Shown: positions 61,939-64,000 of the stretch, one piece after another
Layout: each line of letters starts with the position of its first letter
Numbering within the stretch: position 1 is the stretch's first letter
Assembly: GCA_025055175.1 (NCBI GenBank)
Contig: JANWYT010000028.1
Location: 1 to 64,000, forward strand
Direction of reading: 5' to 3'
From: Anaerolineae bacterium
Lineage (GTDB): Bacteria > Chloroflexota > Anaerolineae > Aggregatilineales > Phototrophicaceae
DNA length: 64,000 nt
Notes under the pieces: generated by a model
The model's database searches: none
Told to the model about the DNA's origin: nothing
What the model saw: only the letters and a program-made list of their open reading frames with translations
Translations under genes and position numbers: made by a program

Positions 61939-64000
61939 ATGAGCAGTTTCGGCACGATTTTGCCTGCCAGCGTCACGCTGACCAGCGGCAAGACGACGTT
62001 CTCCACCATCTACGAGATTCTGAATCGCGGCGCACAGGTGGAGATTCTGAGCGACGAAGGGGATGGTTGGCTGCGCGTGCGCAGCGCGGCCAAGCACGAG
62101 GGCTTCATCATGAGCCAACACGTGGCGCGCCAGGCTCAGCCCACCCCAGCGCCCGCCTTCGCTCCTTACACAGTGGAAGTCGTCGCCACTGACGCGCGAC
62201 TGCGCGGCGGCCCTGGCACGCAGTTCCCCATCATCGGCAGAGCCACAATGGGCCAAGCCTTCGAAGTCGTCGGCCAAATTGGTGAATGGCTAGAGGTACG
62301 CAATGGCCCAAAAGCCAACGCCTTCATCGCCGCTCAGCTCACCAGCAATCGCCTGAACAGGCCAGACGCAGTGCGTGGTTACCTCATCGAACGCCCCGAT
62401 CTGATGAGCGCTGACCTCGCGCCCCTGCGCCAAATCCCCACCGAGGGCCTAGAGCGCGGCAAACGCCCCTTCGTCGCGGCCAACATCTGGAATCAGTACG
62501 GTGGTCTGATTAGTCTACTGGCAGACACGCTGCGCATTCCCCTGGCCACGATGGTCGCGGTCATCGCTGCTGAGAGCAGTGGCAAGCCTTTCGGCCCCGA
62601 CAACCGCCTGACGATTCGCTTCGAAGTCCATATCTTTCAGCGCTATTGGGGATCGAAAAACCCCGCTATGTTTGATCGTCACTTCCAGGCCGATGGCTTC
62701 CGCAATCACAAATGGCGTCCTGATCCCAACACGCCCTGGATGCCCGTCCACGTCAATCAAGAGCGTGAACACGAGGTTCTGAGCTTCGCGCGCGGACTAG
62801 ACGACACCAGCGCCTTGCTGAGCATCAGCATGGGCTTGGGCCAGGTGATGGGCTTCAACTTCCGTCAGCTGGGCTATGAGAGCGTACAAGAGATGTTCGA
62901 AACCATGTCGCGCAGCGTCCATGCACAAATCCTGGGCATTTTCGACTTCGTGACCGGCACGAACGAGACTTCGCCAGCTATTCAGGCCCTGCAAAGCGGC
63001 GATCTACTGGGCTTCGCCACCATCTACAACGGGCCTGGCAACGCCCTCACCTATGAAGCTATTATGGAAGACTACGTGGCCATCTTCAACGGGCTGATCC
63101 TGCAGGCTATCGAAGTCCCGCGCGTCAGCACCCAGCGCGGCCCCAGCGAAGAAGCTGCCAAGAATCGCCGCGAGGTAGAGTTGTTCGAAGCGCTGGCCGC
63201 CCCCTTGCCTGACAGCGCTCCCACCGTGACTCCGCCACCAAGCACGCCCATCCCTCCACCCCAGGCGGAGACGTTGGCCCAAGCTATGCAGCAGCTCAAC
63301 GTGCGCGCCGAGCCTTCGGCCAAATCGACCATCCTGATGACTGTGCCGCGCGGCGCTACCTTCAAAATCCTTGAGCCACTGGAACAGGCGCTGGCCAAGA
63401 TGCGCACGCGCGAGCAAGACGGCCAATTCATCCAGGTGCAGGCGCACAATGGCCAAGCAGCCTACGTCGCCGCCTGGTTGACAGCGCCTGTCAGGCGGAT
63501 CACGCCGCCATCAGTCCTCAGCTACCTGGACAGCTTGCCCAGGCCTCAACTCCCTGAGGGATACCACGCCCTTTGGTCACAGCAGACACGTCTGGGCCTG
63601 CCCGATCCGTTCGATGTGTTACCGGTAGCCATCTACACTCAAGATGAGCTGGTCAATATGCAGGTGAACGGCTTCGGCCCAAATACCTTCGCCTTCTGGA
63701 ATTGGGCCAAGTGGTACAGCCGCGTCGGTGGTATGCACAATGGCTATGATTTCATCGTCAAGACGGGAACGCCTCTGCTGGCCGTCAGCGATGGCGTCAT
63801 CATCAAAGGCTGGACGTTCATGGCCAACCGCGCTGAGAAAACGCTCGTCTTGTGGTGTTTCTTGCCTGATCGACCTGAGTATCGCGACGCGCAGGGACAG
63901 CGCATGATGAGCAATGTCCTCGTCGCTTACGGCCACATGAGCAACAATACCATGCGCCAACACCTGGAGGTGGTCAAGGCTGGCGACGTAATCGGCCTGA
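61939..64000 (+). CDS. Cell-wall lysin: SH3b repeats, DUF3380 muramidase and M23 peptidase, partial
   Basis: The gene is open to the right edge; 687 codons are visible. Two SH3b domains are near the N-terminus (to about residue 135; for example VVATDARLRGGPGTQFPIIG). Residues about 175-400 match DUF3380 (N-acetylmuramidase): MVAVIAAESSGKPFGPDNRL with catalytic-type E212, then RFEVHIFQRYWG. A third SH3b follows a Pro-rich linker (LNVRAEPSAKSTILMTVP). From about residue 590 is an M23 metallopeptidase: GGMHNGYDFIVKTGTPLLAV with H600 and D604, and AYGHMSN. There is no signal peptide. Cleavage of peptidoglycan sugars and peptides by one chain recalls phage or tailocin lysins. The start follows GGAGAAGG. 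Confidence 0.85.
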   Translation, partial: MSSFGTILPASVTLTSGKTTFSTIYEILNRGAQVEILSDEGDGWLRVRSAAKHEGFIMSQHVARQAQPTPAPAFAPYTVEVVATDARLRGGPGTQFPIIGRATMGQAFEVVGQIGEWLEVRNGPKANAFIAAQLTSNRLNRPDAVRGYLIERPDLMSADLAPLRQIPTEGLERGKRPFVAANIWNQYGGLISLLADTLRIPLATMVAVIAAESSGKPFGPDNRLTIRFEVHIFQRYWGSKNPAMFDRHFQADGFRNHKWRPDPNTPWMPVHVNQEREHEVLSFARGLDDTSALLSISMGLGQVMGFNFRQLGYESVQEMFETMSRSVHAQILGIFDFVTGTNETSPAIQALQSGDLLGFATIYNGPGNALTYEAIMEDYVAIFNGLILQAIEVPRVSTQRGPSEEAAKNRREVELFEALAAPLPDSAPTVTPPPSTPIPPPQAETLAQAMQQLNVRAEPSAKSTILMTVPRGATFKILEPLEQALAKMRTREQDGQFIQVQAHNGQAAYVAAWLTAPVRRITPPSVLSYLDSLPRPQLPEGYHALWSQQTRLGLPDPFDVLPVAIYTQDELVNMQVNGFGPNTFAFWNWAKWYSRVGGMHNGYDFIVKTGTPLLAVSDGVIIKGWTFMANRAEKTLVLWCFLPDRPEYRDAQGQRMMSNVLVAYGHMSNNTMRQHLEVVKAGDVIGL

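Noticed and set aside
1..64000. CRISPR arrays, tRNA and rRNA genes, insertion sequences
   Set aside because: None was recognised on reading; no regularly spaced repeats, cloverleaf-like sequences or transposase motifs were seen. Small tRNAs could be missed by eye.

Overview
The window looks like chromosomal DNA of a bacterium of the phylum Chloroflexota (Anaerolineae-like). This is inferred from the gene set: secreted proteins with Thr/Pro 'TPxPT' linkers, a BTAD-domain regulator, a single-chain pyruvate:ferredoxin oxidoreductase beside a dihydroorotate-dehydrogenase-like flavoprotein, a CHAD protein, a sortase and many GT-C type membrane transferases. No rRNA, tRNA or CRISPR array was recognised. 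Genes are densely packed on both strands and the DNA is moderately GC-rich by eye.

Left part (1-38 kb), mostly housekeeping. A partial MrpA-like antiporter subunit enters from the left edge, followed by a BTAD regulator, an O-antigen-ligase-like membrane protein, a methyltransferase and a pterin dehydratase. Next comes a phosphate uptake operon (FAS1-PstS fusion, PstC, PstA, PstB) preceded by three TTAA(C/G) boxes spaced exactly 22 bp. An SDR dehydrogenase, a sortase and a translation/transcription block (greA with a terminator hairpin in its leader, lysS, a kinase-like ATPase, serS) follow. Then come a tyrosine-recombinase-like protein that seems to lack its catalytic tyrosine, an MFS carrier, a Sir2/MBL operon, rdgB, envelope genes, galE, a TauE-type permease, a TPR protein, and nifJ with its flavoprotein partner.

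Middle (38.2-40.8 kb) is a gene graveyard: a decayed XRE-type regulator, a type IA topoisomerase broken by frameshifts and a nonsense codon, and a stray lectin-like ORF. It borders an accessory region.

Accessory region (40.8-59.5 kb) is the most interesting part. Four translationally coupled genes encode a PAPS-reductase-family protein fused to a zinc ribbon and a ferredoxin domain, a DUF4007 protein, a 1,212-residue P-loop ATPase and a cysteine desulfurase. This is the composition of the Ssp DNA phosphorothioation module (SspD-SspB-SspC-SspA). About 7 kb further on, on the other strand, are three coupled genes for an SF2 helicase, a GHKL (MutL/MORC-like) ATPase and a single-HKD PLD nuclease, a plausible restriction arm. 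Between the two lies a sugar-utilisation cluster (PfkB kinase, RpiR regulator, TIM-barrel isomerase, ABC transporter) whose binding-protein gene carries one in-frame amber codon.

Right edge (59.5-64 kb): a heavily decayed Thr/Pro-rich secreted-protein gene, a DUF3592 membrane protein, and an open-ended gene for a large cell-wall lysin combining SH3b repeats, a DUF3380-type muramidase and an M23 peptidase.

All domain calls were made by reading motifs by eye; no database search was run.
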